Below are positions 14,933 to 21,771 of a DNA stretch of 22,945 bases, piece by piece (position 1 is the stretch's first letter; the number at the start of each line of letters is the position of its first letter). The notes below the pieces were generated by a model. The model had not been told where the DNA came from, searched no databases, and saw only the letters and a program-made list of their open reading frames with translations. Location: positions 1-22,945 of the forward strand of contig JAZSQB010000071.1 of assembly GCA_045537695.1 (NCBI GenBank), given 5' to 3'. The translations under genes were made by a program, and so were the position numbers. This DNA is from RGIG2041 sp045537695. Its GTDB lineage: Bacteria; Bacillota; Clostridia; UBA1381; UMGS1253.

Positions 14933-15577
14933 TTACTCGTCCTGCGGCGCCTCCAATACAATCTCCGTCGCCTGCTGCATTTTTTTCAAATCCTCATCCG
15001 TCAATGCCATAATCTCTGCATCGCGTCCGCAGGTTTCGCAAAAAATGTGCACACGGTCATTTAAAATATCGAACAGAATATCCTTGCTGCCGCACGGACA
15101 AAGCACACGCTCGCTTCTCGACAGCATATAAATCTTGTCCACAATTGCAAACATCACCGCTTCGTTATCCGGACCTGGCAAATCCGCATCCTCCGCCGCG
15201 AATTCCGACTCAAGCTCGCCTAAGATGTGCAGCATCTCTTCATCAAAGCCCGCTTGCGTTTCGTTGACCTTTTCCTCTTCCCCGATGCAAAGCACGCCAA
15301 ACCCTGTCACCGGACAGCGATAGCTCGTCAGCAGCTGCCCCCAAAAAAACTTCTGGTGTACCGGAAAGGAATGCCATTCCATGCAGGCAACACATAAAAC
15401 GGCAAAAAGCAGCTTATCCGCCTTGCGCGTGATGCGTACACACGGCGCGTGGCAATGCATACAAGTCACCTCGACCTCATTTTTGCCGGAAAAGGCAAAA
15501 ATGCTCAGCGGCTTCATCGTGGAAAGACCGCATTCCGGACAACGAAAGGTAATATATTTTTCGTGCTGAATAACCAT
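14933..15577 (-). CDS. Cysteine-rich zinc-ribbon protein, CpXC domain type
   Basis: A 214-aa cytoplasmic protein with several probable metal knuckles: C13-x2-C16 (FRCPECG), C39-x2-C42, C62-x2-C65, then C160-x-C162 and C180-x2-C183 (CETCG). The opening YITFRCPECG with a second CxxC about 25 residues on resembles the CpXC family. A central acidic stretch (EEEKVNETQAG to FAAEDADLPG) separates the N-terminal ribbons from the C-terminal one. Function is unknown; zinc structure and protein or nucleic-acid contacts are plausible. The ATG has TGAGGT 7 nt upstream. It diverges from corA, and the sulfatase follows on the same strand. Confidence 0.75.
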   Translation of the reverse strand: MVIQHEKYITFRCPECGLSTMKPLSIFAFSGKNEVEVTCMHCHAPCVRITRKADKLLFAVLCVACMEWHSFPVHQKFFWGQLLTSYRCPVTGFGVLCIGEEEKVNETQAGFDEEMLHILGELESEFAAEDADLPGPDNEAVMFAIVDKIYMLSRSERVLCPCGSKDILFDILNDRVHIFCETCGRDAEIMALTDEDLKKMQQATEIVLEAPQDE

Positions 15578-15601
15578 AGTTTCTACCTCATTTCTACCGT
15601 T

Positions 15602-15630
15602 ATTTTATCATAAGTGCATATGAAAGTAAA
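15602..15630 (-). promoter_or_regulatory. Promoter of the CpXC gene
   Basis: On the minus strand TTTACT (15625-15630), a 17-nt spacer and TAAAAT (15602-15607). The -35 is weak. Confidence 0.5.
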
Positions 15631-15656
15631 CACCTCCCCTGCAAAATATATTTTTA

Positions 15657-15686
15657 TTGACAAAAAAACAAAAAAGGATGTATAAT
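15657..15686 (+). promoter_or_regulatory. Strong sigma-A promoter of corA
   Basis: TTGACA (15657-15662), an 18-nt spacer and TATAAT (15681-15686), both boxes consensus. The expected start near 15693 leaves a leader of about 108 nt before the corA ATG. Confidence 0.85.
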
Positions 15687-15692
15687 AATAAG

Positions 15693-15800
15693 AGCTGTAA
15701 AAGCAATATAAGCATAATGGACGCAAACCCCGGCGATAGTCAACAACTCAAAACAAGCACAACTGTTTACGCATACGGTTTCAGAAACGGAGGTTCTTTT
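15693..15800 (+). promoter_or_regulatory. Long corA leader, possible regulatory RNA
   Basis: Promoter position implies a leader of about 108 nt. It contains GACGCAAACCCCGG and a later ACGGTTTCAGAAACGG; AAACC and GGTTT could pair. I could not fit it to the M-box or another riboswitch class. The corA frame has no stop codon anywhere in the leader. Confidence 0.3.
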
Positions 15801-16733
15801 ATGCTCAGGATTTACAGAACGGACAATGAAAAACTCACGACATATACCGATTTCGTGCCGGATTGCTGGATTCACTTAACCGCGCCGAATGCGCAGGAGC
15901 TCAAATGGGTCATGGAGAACGCACAGGTGGATGCAGATATGTTGCGCGCACCTTTGGACGAAGAAGAGCGTTCCCGTATTGAAAAAGAAGAGGAACAAAC
16001 GCTTATCTTGGTCGACACCGCGCTTTTGGATGCGCCGGATGGTGATGCAGACGTGACCACGCTGCCGCTCGGTATCATTTTACTCGAAAACTGCATTATC
16101 ACCGTCTGCCTAAAGGAAACGCCGCTGATGCGCGATTTTGAAAACAACATCGTGCGCGGATTTTCCACCAAAAAGCGCAGCCGCTTTGTGTTGCAGATAC
16201 TCTACCGTAATGCAGCAAGATTTTTGTTTCTGCTGCGAAAAATCGACAAGCGCAGCAGTGACTTAGAGCGCGAGCTGCACAAAACGATGAAAAACAAGGA
16301 ACTGATTTCCATGCTGAAGCTGGAAAAAAGTTTGGTCTACATTTCCACTTCCCTGAAAGGCAATGAAGTCGTGCTCGAACGTCTTTTACGTATGAGCTTT
16401 ATCCGCAACTATCCAGATGATACCGACCTTTTGGAAGATGTTATCATTGAAAACAAGCAGGCGATGGAAATGTGTACCATCTACCGGGATATTCTGTCCG
16501 GTACGATGAATGCCTTTGCCTCCGTCATTTCCAACAACTTGAATGTATTTATGAAGGCACTGACCATTATCACAATTATTTTAACCATTCCGACCCTGGT
16601 AGCAAGCCTCTGGGGTATGAATGTGCCCGTTCCCCTCGCCGGTCATCCGTACGGCTTCTGGATTGTGCTTGGCATTTCCATCCTGCTGTGCGGCGGCGCA
16701 ACCATTTATATGAAGAAAAAGAATATGTTTTAA
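15801..16733 (+). CDS. corA: CorA-family magnesium/divalent cation channel
   Basis: A 310-aa protein of normal CorA length. A soluble cytoplasmic domain with long helices (for example ELISMLKLEKSLVYISTSLK) is followed by two C-terminal membrane helices (about 252-271 and 285-303). Between them lies the signature G272-M-N274 in SLWGMNVP, the ion-selecting loop of the pentameric channel. The ATG at 15801 has GGAGG 7 nt upstream; the frame stays open back into the promoter, but the upstream ATG at 15717 has no ribosome-binding site. It probably carries Mg2+, although Zn2+ and other divalents are known for some members. Confidence 0.93.
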   Translation: MLRIYRTDNEKLTTYTDFVPDCWIHLTAPNAQELKWVMENAQVDADMLRAPLDEEERSRIEKEEEQTLILVDTALLDAPDGDADVTTLPLGIILLENCIITVCLKETPLMRDFENNIVRGFSTKKRSRFVLQILYRNAARFLFLLRKIDKRSSDLERELHKTMKNKELISMLKLEKSLVYISTSLKGNEVVLERLLRMSFIRNYPDDTDLLEDVIIENKQAMEMCTIYRDILSGTMNAFASVISNNLNVFMKALTIITIILTIPTLVASLWGMNVPVPLAGHPYGFWIVLGISILLCGGATIYMKKKNMF

Positions 16734-16770
16734 TGAAAAAATAGCATTCGTCGAATGCTATTTTTTCATT
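16732..16770. terminator. Shared terminator between corA and the LysR gene
   Basis: A perfect palindrome: AATGAAAAAATAGCATTCG (16732-16750), one T, and its full complement (16752-16770). It contains the LysR stop (16758-16760) and overlaps the corA stop (16731-16733). Confidence 0.9.
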
Positions 16771-17609
16771 ATTTTAAGAAGCGCGTCCCCAAACAGCTTT
16801 GCCGCCTTCAAGGCATCCTTTTTTACGTGCACATAGCTTTCGCGGTGCAAGTTCTCTGCCATATGCAACAGACAAATACTGTCATCTGCTTGTATCTGCC
16901 ACGAATACATCGGAAAGAAGCTGATGCCCAGCCCCATCTTTACATAGCGACGGATATACTGCGGGTCATCGCACTCAATGCTGACCTTCGGCTGTATGCC
17001 AACGCTTTCCAAAACGCTGTGTGTATAATCGCCGAGACTGCTTCCCTTCGGCATACAGATAAACTTTTCACCGCGCAAATCACTTAGGGAAACCGTTTCC
17101 GCCTTCGACAGGCGATGTGTTTTCGGTACGGCAAGGCGAACTTCCTCCCTGCAAAACAGTTTGCTTTCATATTGTGCATCCTCCGCAAAGCGGTCTGTAA
17201 TCACCAAATCATACTCTCTGTACTGTTCCAAGCCCTCATGGCGTATATGAAACGACACATCGGGATATTGCTCATTAAATGCAGAAATACACGCCGTGAC
17301 ATGACTGCGGTTGCTTAAAATCAAAAGACGGATTTCCCCTGCCACCGTATTGGACAAATTCTGCATTTCCACCTTTGCCTGCGCAAGCGTTTCCGAAGCC
17401 TCTTCCACGGCGCGAAGAAATATTTTGCCGTATGCATTTAGCCTTAATCGGTTTGCCGTACGGTCAAACAACGCAAAGCCAAGACTTTGCTCGAGCTTTT
17501 TTATCGCCACGGACACGCTCGACGCCGGCACCATAAATGCCTGCGCAGCACGCGAAATGCTTTCCTGCTTTGCCACCGCTATAAAATATTGTATTTGCAA
17601 CATTTCCAT
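16758..17609 (-). CDS. LysR-family transcriptional regulator
   Basis: A 283-aa regulator with an N-terminal winged helix-turn-helix (SISRAAQAFMVPASSVSVAI and KKLEQSLGFALFDRTANRLR) and a C-terminal LysR substrate-binding domain (from about residue 90), including the typical LAVPKTHRLS. The start is set at 17609 because AGGGG lies 8 nt upstream; earlier in-frame ATGs at 17654 and 17615 lack proper spacing. It is divergent from the hydrolase pseudogene and the EamA transporter gene, the usual arrangement for a regulator and its target. A palindrome overlaps its own -35 box, which suggests autorepression. The effector is unknown. Confidence 0.9.
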   Translation of the reverse strand: MEMLQIQYFIAVAKQESISRAAQAFMVPASSVSVAIKKLEQSLGFALFDRTANRLRLNAYGKIFLRAVEEASETLAQAKVEMQNLSNTVAGEIRLLILSNRSHVTACISAFNEQYPDVSFHIRHEGLEQYREYDLVITDRFAEDAQYESKLFCREEVRLAVPKTHRLSKAETVSLSDLRGEKFICMPKGSSLGDYTHSVLESVGIQPKVSIECDDPQYIRRYVKMGLGISFFPMYSWQIQADDSICLLHMAENLHRESYVHVKKDALKAAKLFGDALLKIMKK

Positions 17610-17625
17610 TTTCATCACCCCTATC

Positions 17626-17654
17626 ATTTTACCATACATTTTAATATATGGCAA
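17626..17654 (-). promoter_or_regulatory. Sigma-A promoter of the LysR gene
   Basis: On the minus strand TTGCCA (17649-17654), a 17-nt spacer and TAAAAT (17626-17631), just upstream of the chosen start. Confidence 0.65.
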
Positions 17655-17660
17655 TCATAT
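17646..17660. promoter_or_regulatory. LysR-type operator, T-N11-A palindrome
   Basis: ATATG-gcaat-CATAT is a perfect 5-5-5 inverted repeat that contains T-N11-A (17647 to 17659), the LysR binding signature. It covers the -35 of the LysR promoter and lies 70 nt upstream of the divergent hydrolase start. Confidence 0.55.
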
Positions 17661-17730
17661 TTTAGCGTATAATTTACATAATTCTTTTTCTGTGATAAAC
17701 TATACCCAGATTCAAACGAGGCAAATCCTT

Positions 17731-18206
17731 ATGAAAACAATCAAAGATATTTCTTACACCTTGCTCGGTCATCCGGAGCAAAAGTTGGATGTTTATCTGC
17801 CAAAAACAGATACCTTCCCCGTATTCGTATACTTCCACGGCGGCGGTATCATAAACGGCGACAAGGCTTGGCACACATGTGAAGCCTTTATTCCGGGGCT
17901 TGTTGAACGCGGCATTGCCGTCGTGTCATCATCGACGAATCTGCACCGATTTACCACATCACAGCCGGCAGAGACTATGCCCCGATGTGCTTCCTCGTTT
18001 CCGAATTTGATATGGAAAACCGTCTTGAGCAGACACAGCTTTTGTGCTCGACCATGAAGCATATGGGTGCAGATATGGATAAGGTGGAATACCACTTTAT
18101 GCCGGGTTGGAATCACTGCAAGTATTTGTGTATTCTGGATGCGGACGGCAAAAATGTATTCGTTGAAATCGTAAGCGAATTTATTAAGAAACACGAGGTA
18201 AAATAA
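17731..18206 (+). pseudogene. Alpha/beta hydrolase (esterase/lipase type), internally deleted and frameshifted
   Basis: The ATG at 17731 (GAGG 9 nt upstream) starts a normal alpha/beta hydrolase: LDVYLPKTDTFPVFVYFHGG with the HGGG oxyanion motif. After GIAVVSS (about 17931) the frame no longer makes sense. In a different frame the sequence resumes as IIDESAPIYHITAGRDYAPM from 17928 and runs to the TAA at 18204-18206, including PGWNHCKY with the probable catalytic His. The middle of the enzyme, with the GxSxG nucleophile, is missing: about 160 codons remain where the family has roughly 270. The EamA gene follows at once. The C-terminal frame from 17985 could be called a gene, but it is a remnant. 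Confidence 0.8.
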
Positions 18207-19070
18207 ATGAAAAACGGTTTGATTTATACGCTGATTACAGCGATTTTATTCGTAACACTCGAGCCGGTCAGCAAACTGATTGCAAACGACGTATCGCCGT
18301 ATGCCATCACCTTCTGGCGTTTTTTGCTCGGCGCAATTATTTTAATGATTCCGGCACTTGCCAAGGCAAAGAAAAACAACCTGCGCCCGACGGCAAAGGA
18401 ATGGGGCATCGCAACGCTGCTGGGCATTTTATTTATCTGCATCAGTATGTTGTCTTTGCAGCTCGGCGTCAAAAAGGCGGACTCCCCGTCCCTGATTGCC
18501 ATCATTTTCTCGGCAAACTCCATCTTCACAATTTTGTTTGCCCTGCTTCTGCTTAAGGAAAAGCTGACGAAAAACAAGGTGTTTACCCTGATTTTCGGCG
18601 CCATCGGTGTGGTTTTATGTACAGACTTTTCCTCCGGTACAAACCTTTCGTCCGCCGCGCTCGGTGTCTTTGCGGCTCTGACATTCAGCTTGTATACGGT
18701 ACTGACGAAAAAGTATTTCTTCCGCCTCAGCGCTATGATTCAGTCGGCGATGGTATTTTTGGCAGGCAGCATTGTGTTGTTTATCTTCCTGCTTTGCACA
18801 GGCGCAGACTGGATTCCGACCTTCAGCGCGGCAAATATCGGCATTCTGCTCTACTTAGGCATTTTCGTAACCGGTGTCGGCTATGCAGGCTATTTCCTCG
18901 CAATGGAAAAGGGCGGTACAATCATGGCATCCCTCGTCTTCTTTATTAAGCCGATTTTAACACCGTTTGTGACCTGGATCATCAACGGTATTGTGCCGGA
19001 TGTGAAAATATTCGTCGCAGTTGCATGTATCGTAGTTGCATCATGCTTTACGATGTATAAGAAAAAATAA
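18207..19070 (+). CDS. EamA/DMT-family transporter
   Basis: A 287-aa integral membrane protein with about 10 hydrophobic helices in two EamA repeats (about 3-139 and 150-285), the normal drug/metabolite transporter layout. Each repeat has the typical pattern: PYAITFWRFLLGAIIL in the first and YLGIFVTGVGYAGYFLAMEK in the second. Its ATG directly abuts the hydrolase stop (TAAATG), and the ribosome-binding site GAGGT lies inside the end of that gene, so it was built for coupling to the now broken hydrolase. It probably exports or imports a small metabolite; the substrate is unknown. It is the likely remaining target of the LysR regulator. Confidence 0.9.
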   Translation: MKNGLIYTLITAILFVTLEPVSKLIANDVSPYAITFWRFLLGAIILMIPALAKAKKNNLRPTAKEWGIATLLGILFICISMLSLQLGVKKADSPSLIAIIFSANSIFTILFALLLLKEKLTKNKVFTLIFGAIGVVLCTDFSSGTNLSSAALGVFAALTFSLYTVLTKKYFFRLSAMIQSAMVFLAGSIVLFIFLLCTGADWIPTFSAANIGILLYLGIFVTGVGYAGYFLAMEKGGTIMASLVFFIKPILTPFVTWIINGIVPDVKIFVAVACIVVASCFTMYKKK

Positions 19071-19080
19071 CAGAATATGC

Positions 19081-19108
19081 AAAAGGACAGCGGTCGCTGT
19101 CCTTTTTT
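19081..19108 (+). terminator. First terminator after the EamA gene
   Basis: Arms AAAAGGACAGCG (19081-19092) and its complement (19095-19106), followed by TT. It also has a T-run on the minus strand. Confidence 0.8.
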
Positions 19109-19110
19109 AT

Positions 19111-19140
19111 AACGGGACGTTCGTAAACGTCCCGTTTTTT
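19111..19140 (+). terminator. Second terminator after the EamA gene
   Basis: A 10-bp stem, AACGGGACGT (19111-19120) with its complement (19127-19136), a 6-nt loop, then TTTT. It stands in tandem with the previous hairpin. Confidence 0.8.
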
Positions 19141-19205
19141 CATATTTCCGGCAGGTTTGTCTGCGGTATGTTACAACCCCGCATTCAAAGCTTTTATTGT
19201 TAAAT

Positions 19206-20027
19206 TTATTTTGTCACAACATTAAATAATGCTTCCAGCCAATCGCCTTCGAACAGTTCAATCATACCTGCATCGCAAGCTGCTGCAAGCTTCGGATTCA
19301 TCGGAATCTTCGCTGTATGCGCAATGCCGTGCTTGTTTGCAATCTCTTCCATGTGGCTTTCGCCGAAAATGTTGTGCTTTTTGCCACAATCCGGACACTC
19401 AAAATAGCTCATATTTTCTACCAAGCCGAGCACCGGAATATTCATCATGCCTGCCATATTGACAGCCTTTTCCACAATCATACCTACCAGTTCCTGCGGA
19501 GATGCCACGAGGATGATACCATCGAGCGGAATGGACTGGAACACCGTCAGCGGTACATCGCCCGTGCCCGGCGGCATATCAATAAACATATAATCCACAT
19601 CGCCCCAGATGACGTCTGTCCAGAACTGCTTTACAGCGCCGCCAATGACCGGACCGCGCCATACAACCGGGTCAGTTTCATTTGCCGTCAGCAAATTTAA
19701 GGACATGACGCCGATACCTGTTGTGGTCTCTACCGGAAAAAGACCTTCCTCGTTGCCCATCGCACGTGAATGCAATCCAAATGCCTGCGGAATGGACGGA
19801 CCTGTAATATCCGCATCCAAAATTGCAGTATTAAAGCCGCTTCTGCGCGCCATTACTGCCATCAACGAGGTCACAAGGCTCTTACCCACGCCGCCCTTAC
19901 CGCTGACAATACCAATTACCTTTTTAATATTACTGCCGTCGTGCGGCTTTTCAAGCAAGCTCTCCTGCGTTCTTTCGCTGCAGTTTGCGTTGCAGGAAGA
20001 ACAATCATGTGTGCAATTTTCACTCAT
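19206..20027 (-). CDS. Mrp/Nbp35-type iron-sulfur cluster carrier ATPase
   Basis: A 273-aa P-loop ATPase of the Mrp/Nbp35 family, which binds and passes on Fe-S clusters. A deviant Walker A, GKGGVGKS, is at 43-50, DADITGPS at 71-78 and the Walker-B-like FIDMPPGTGD at 148-157. The cluster-binding CPDC is at 211-214. The N-terminus carries a second group of cysteines (C5, C9, C12, C16), as in Nbp35-like proteins. The start at 20027 gives MSENCTHDCS, the expected N-terminus; the frame is open to 20111, and the ATG at 20042 cannot be excluded because the ribosome-binding site (GGGGG) is poor. Confidence 0.9.
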   Translation of the reverse strand: MSENCTHDCSSCNANCSERTQESLLEKPHDGSNIKKVIGIVSGKGGVGKSLVTSLMAVMARRSGFNTAILDADITGPSIPQAFGLHSRAMGNEEGLFPVETTTGIGVMSLNLLTANETDPVVWRGPVIGGAVKQFWTDVIWGDVDYMFIDMPPGTGDVPLTVFQSIPLDGIILVASPQELVGMIVEKAVNMAGMMNIPVLGLVENMSYFECPDCGKKHNIFGESHMEEIANKHGIAHTAKIPMNPKLAAACDAGMIELFEGDWLEALFNVVTK

Positions 20028-20061
20028 TATTTCTGCCCCCATCTCTGTTAAGTTCCTATTA

Positions 20062-20090
20062 ATTATACCCCCCTGCAAAAGCAAAGTCAA
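20062..20090 (-). promoter_or_regulatory. Sigma-A promoter of the Mrp/Nbp35 gene
   Basis: On the minus strand TTGACT (20085-20090), a 17-nt spacer that ends in GGGGGG, and TATAAT (20062-20067), about 35 nt upstream of the start. Confidence 0.8.
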
Positions 20091-20104
20091 GGCTTGTATA
20101 TATA

Positions 20105-20142
20105 AAAACAAGGATTCTCTTTAGCAAATGAACCCTTGTTTT
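20105..20142 (-). terminator. Terminator after the BFD-like gene
   Basis: Arms 20105-20117 and 20130-20142 form a 13-bp stem (one G-T pair) with a 12-nt loop. The minus strand ends in TTTTT. It separates this operon from the Mrp promoter. Confidence 0.8.
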
Positions 20143-20173
20143 CTGCTTGAAACCTATTTATGCGCAACGGCTA

Positions 20174-20380
20174 TTACGCAGAGGCACCATTCATAATTTC
20201 AGATATAATATCCAAAACCTTCTGATGACATCCGCCGCAGCCCGTCGAGCAATGCGTTACCTCTTGCACGCCTTTAAACGTAGTTAAAACATCATCAAAC
20301 CTCTCCAAATTGTCCAGCGCATTGGCAATATCGCTGTAGCTGACTTGTTTGCAATTGCACACCATATAATTCTCTACCAT
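20174..20380 (-). CDS. BFD-like [2Fe-2S]-binding protein
   Basis: A 68-aa protein with the cysteine pattern of bacterioferritin-associated ferredoxin and NifU-type BFD domains: C8-x-C10 in MVCNCKQV and C48-x2-C51 in GCGGC, with an extra C44. These four cysteines would hold one [2Fe-2S] cluster between short helices. AAGGAGG lies 7 nt upstream of the ATG. It follows the acetyltransferase gene by 21 nt, so the two are probably one transcript. The role could be electron transfer or Fe-S delivery; no bacterioferritin gene is visible in the window. Confidence 0.85.
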   Translation of the reverse strand: MVENYMVCNCKQVSYSDIANALDNLERFDDVLTTFKGVQEVTHCSTGCGGCHQKVLDIISEIMNGASA

Positions 20381-20401
20381 TGTATTTCCTCCTTTTTATA
20401 C

Positions 20402-21013
20402 TCACCCCTGAAATTCTATGTTCCATGCATCCTTATAACCAAGCACCTTCGCCGGCACACCGCCCACGATGGCATTTTCGGGCACATCTTTTACAACAAC
20501 CGCGCCCGCCGCCGCCAAACTGTTTTTATGCATCGTGACGCCGCCGAGCACTTTCGCACCGCACGTCACAGAAACATTATCTTCCAAAACAGGCTGCAGC
20601 TCTTCTTTGTAGCCAATGGTAACCTGCTGATATATTCGGCAGTTTTTGCCTATCTTTTTAGCGCTGATAATCGTAGCAAAACCATGTTGAATATACAAGC
20701 CGCCGCCAATTTCATCTGTGTATATATATAAGCTTTCCATCGGCTTCCACAGCATACGCGCAATCGCAAAATGCACCAAAGAGCGTTTCGGTTTTTTGAA
20801 GCGGTGCTGCAGCAAATTTCGAAACTCCGGCTTATATGTAAGATACCAGTTCATAGCCTCAAACATCCCGAAATGTATACCGTCCACTTCATTCCAGCGC
20901 GTAATATCCGCCCAAATTAAATCCTTTTGCTTCGAACGCCTTGCGCACAAATAAACAGGCAACGTTCTCGGATAGTTTATAACGGCAAGCATCCTTTTCA
21001 ATTTGTCCGCCAT
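20402..21013 (-). CDS. Serine O-acetyltransferase-like hexapeptide acyltransferase
   Basis: A 203-aa protein with a left-handed beta-helix at about 98-190: GGGLYIQHGFATIISAKKIG, RIYQQVTIG and KNSLAAAGAVVVKDVPENAI, ending IVGGVPAKVLG. H110 in YIQHG is the probable catalytic histidine. This fits serine acetyltransferase (CysE-like, first step of cysteine synthesis), but the short N-terminal part is also seen in acyltransferases of polysaccharide clusters. Its pairing with a [2Fe-2S] protein and an Fe-S carrier ATPase favours a cysteine role by inference. The start at 21013 is chosen over 21037 because AAGGA lies 8 nt before it. Confidence 0.75.
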   Translation of the reverse strand: MADKLKRMLAVINYPRTLPVYLCARRSKQKDLIWADITRWNEVDGIHFGMFEAMNWYLTYKPEFRNLLQHRFKKPKRSLVHFAIARMLWKPMESLYIYTDEIGGGLYIQHGFATIISAKKIGKNCRIYQQVTIGYKEELQPVLEDNVSVTCGAKVLGGVTMHKNSLAAAGAVVVKDVPENAIVGGVPAKVLGYKDAWNIEFQG

Positions 21014-21050
21014 GGTTCTTTCCTTCTTTCCGTCCAAAAACTATACTCTT

Positions 21051-21079
21051 ATGTTACCACATTCCGCTCGCCTTTTCAA
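21051..21079 (-). promoter_or_regulatory. Sigma-A promoter of the acetyltransferase-BFD operon
   Basis: On the minus strand TTGAAA (21074-21079), a 17-nt spacer and TAACAT (21051-21056), about 38 nt upstream of the start. Confidence 0.55.
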
Positions 21080-21089
21080 TATAAAAAAT

Positions 21090-21121
21090 ATAAAACAAGA
21101 AGCGGCATCCGCCGCCCCTTG
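21090..21121 (-). terminator. Terminator after rubrerythrin
   Basis: An 11-bp stem (two G-T pairs; arms 21096-21106 and 21111-21121), a 4-nt loop, and TTTTATATTTTTT on the minus strand. Confidence 0.8.
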
Positions 21122-21143
21122 CGTTTAAACCATTGCTATTCTA

Positions 21144-21731
21144 TTATTTAAAGTATCTCTTCAGTAAGCCTTCAAGACCTCTACCGTGGCGAGCTTCGTC
21201 TCTTGCCATTTCGTGTACGGTGTCATGGATTGCGTCAAGACCGTTCTTCTTTGCGCAAGCAGCGAGGTCGAACTTACCCTGGGTTGCACCGTATTCACAA
21301 TCTACTCTCCAAGCGAGGTTGTCTTTTGTTGTAGCCTTCATGTTCGGCTCAAGGTCCTCACCTAAGAGCTCAGCAAACTTTGCAGCGTGCTCAGCTTCTT
21401 CGTAAGCAGCTTTTTCCCAGTACAGACCTACTTCCGGATAACCTTCTCTGTGTGCGATTCTTGCCATGCACAGATACATACCAACTTCTGCACATTCGCC
21501 GTTGAAGTTTGCCATCAACTGGTCAAAAATAAACTTCTTATCTTCTTCGGAAATGTCCGGGTTATTCTTTACAGTCTTTGCATATACACCGTATTCATGC
21601 TCTGCAGCAAGGGCAGCACCTTCTACCATTTCCTTAAACTTGTCTGCCGGCACCTTACATACCGGGCATTTCTCCGGCGCATACTCGCCTTCATGTACAT
21701 AACCGCATACACTACATACAAACTTTTTCAT
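21144..21731 (-). CDS. rbr: Rubrerythrin with N-terminal rubredoxin domain (reverse type)
   Basis: A 195-aa non-heme iron peroxidase of anaerobes that reduces H2O2 (and may reduce O2). Unlike classical rubrerythrin, the rubredoxin Fe(Cys)4 site is at the N-terminus (C6, C9, C22, C25), with the ferritin-like diiron domain after it (about 36-190). Candidate iron ligands are in the segments GECAEVG (E79, E82), YEEAEHA (E112, H115) and RDEARHG (E179, H182). AGAAGGAG precedes the ATG. Codon use looks like that of a highly expressed gene. It follows perR by 40 nt with no terminator, so the two are probably co-transcribed under PerR control. Confidence 0.94.
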   Translation of the reverse strand: MKKFVCSVCGYVHEGEYAPEKCPVCKVPADKFKEMVEGAALAAEHEYGVYAKTVKNNPDISEEDKKFIFDQLMANFNGECAEVGMYLCMARIAHREGYPEVGLYWEKAAYEEAEHAAKFAELLGEDLEPNMKATTKDNLAWRVDCEYGATQGKFDLAACAKKNGLDAIHDTVHEMARDEARHGRGLEGLLKRYFK

Positions 21732-21771
21732 ACTTCTTATCTCCTTCTAATTTAATAATTTTTTTGTTTTC

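Noticed and set aside
14815..14961. N-terminal extension of the LTA-synthase-like protein to 14961
   Set aside because: The extension is basic and low in quality, spans the inverted repeat, overlaps the upstream gene and lacks a ribosome-binding site.
15693..15800. M-box or c-di-GMP-I riboswitch in the corA leader
   Set aside because: Only a short piece (GACGCAAA) resembles c-di-GMP-I; the paired partner segments are missing, and the leader is too short for an M-box.
17985..18206. Independent 73-aa gene
   Set aside because: Its sequence is the C-terminal end of an alpha/beta hydrolase, in frame with upstream hydrolase residues before its ATG, and no ribosome-binding site precedes the ATG.
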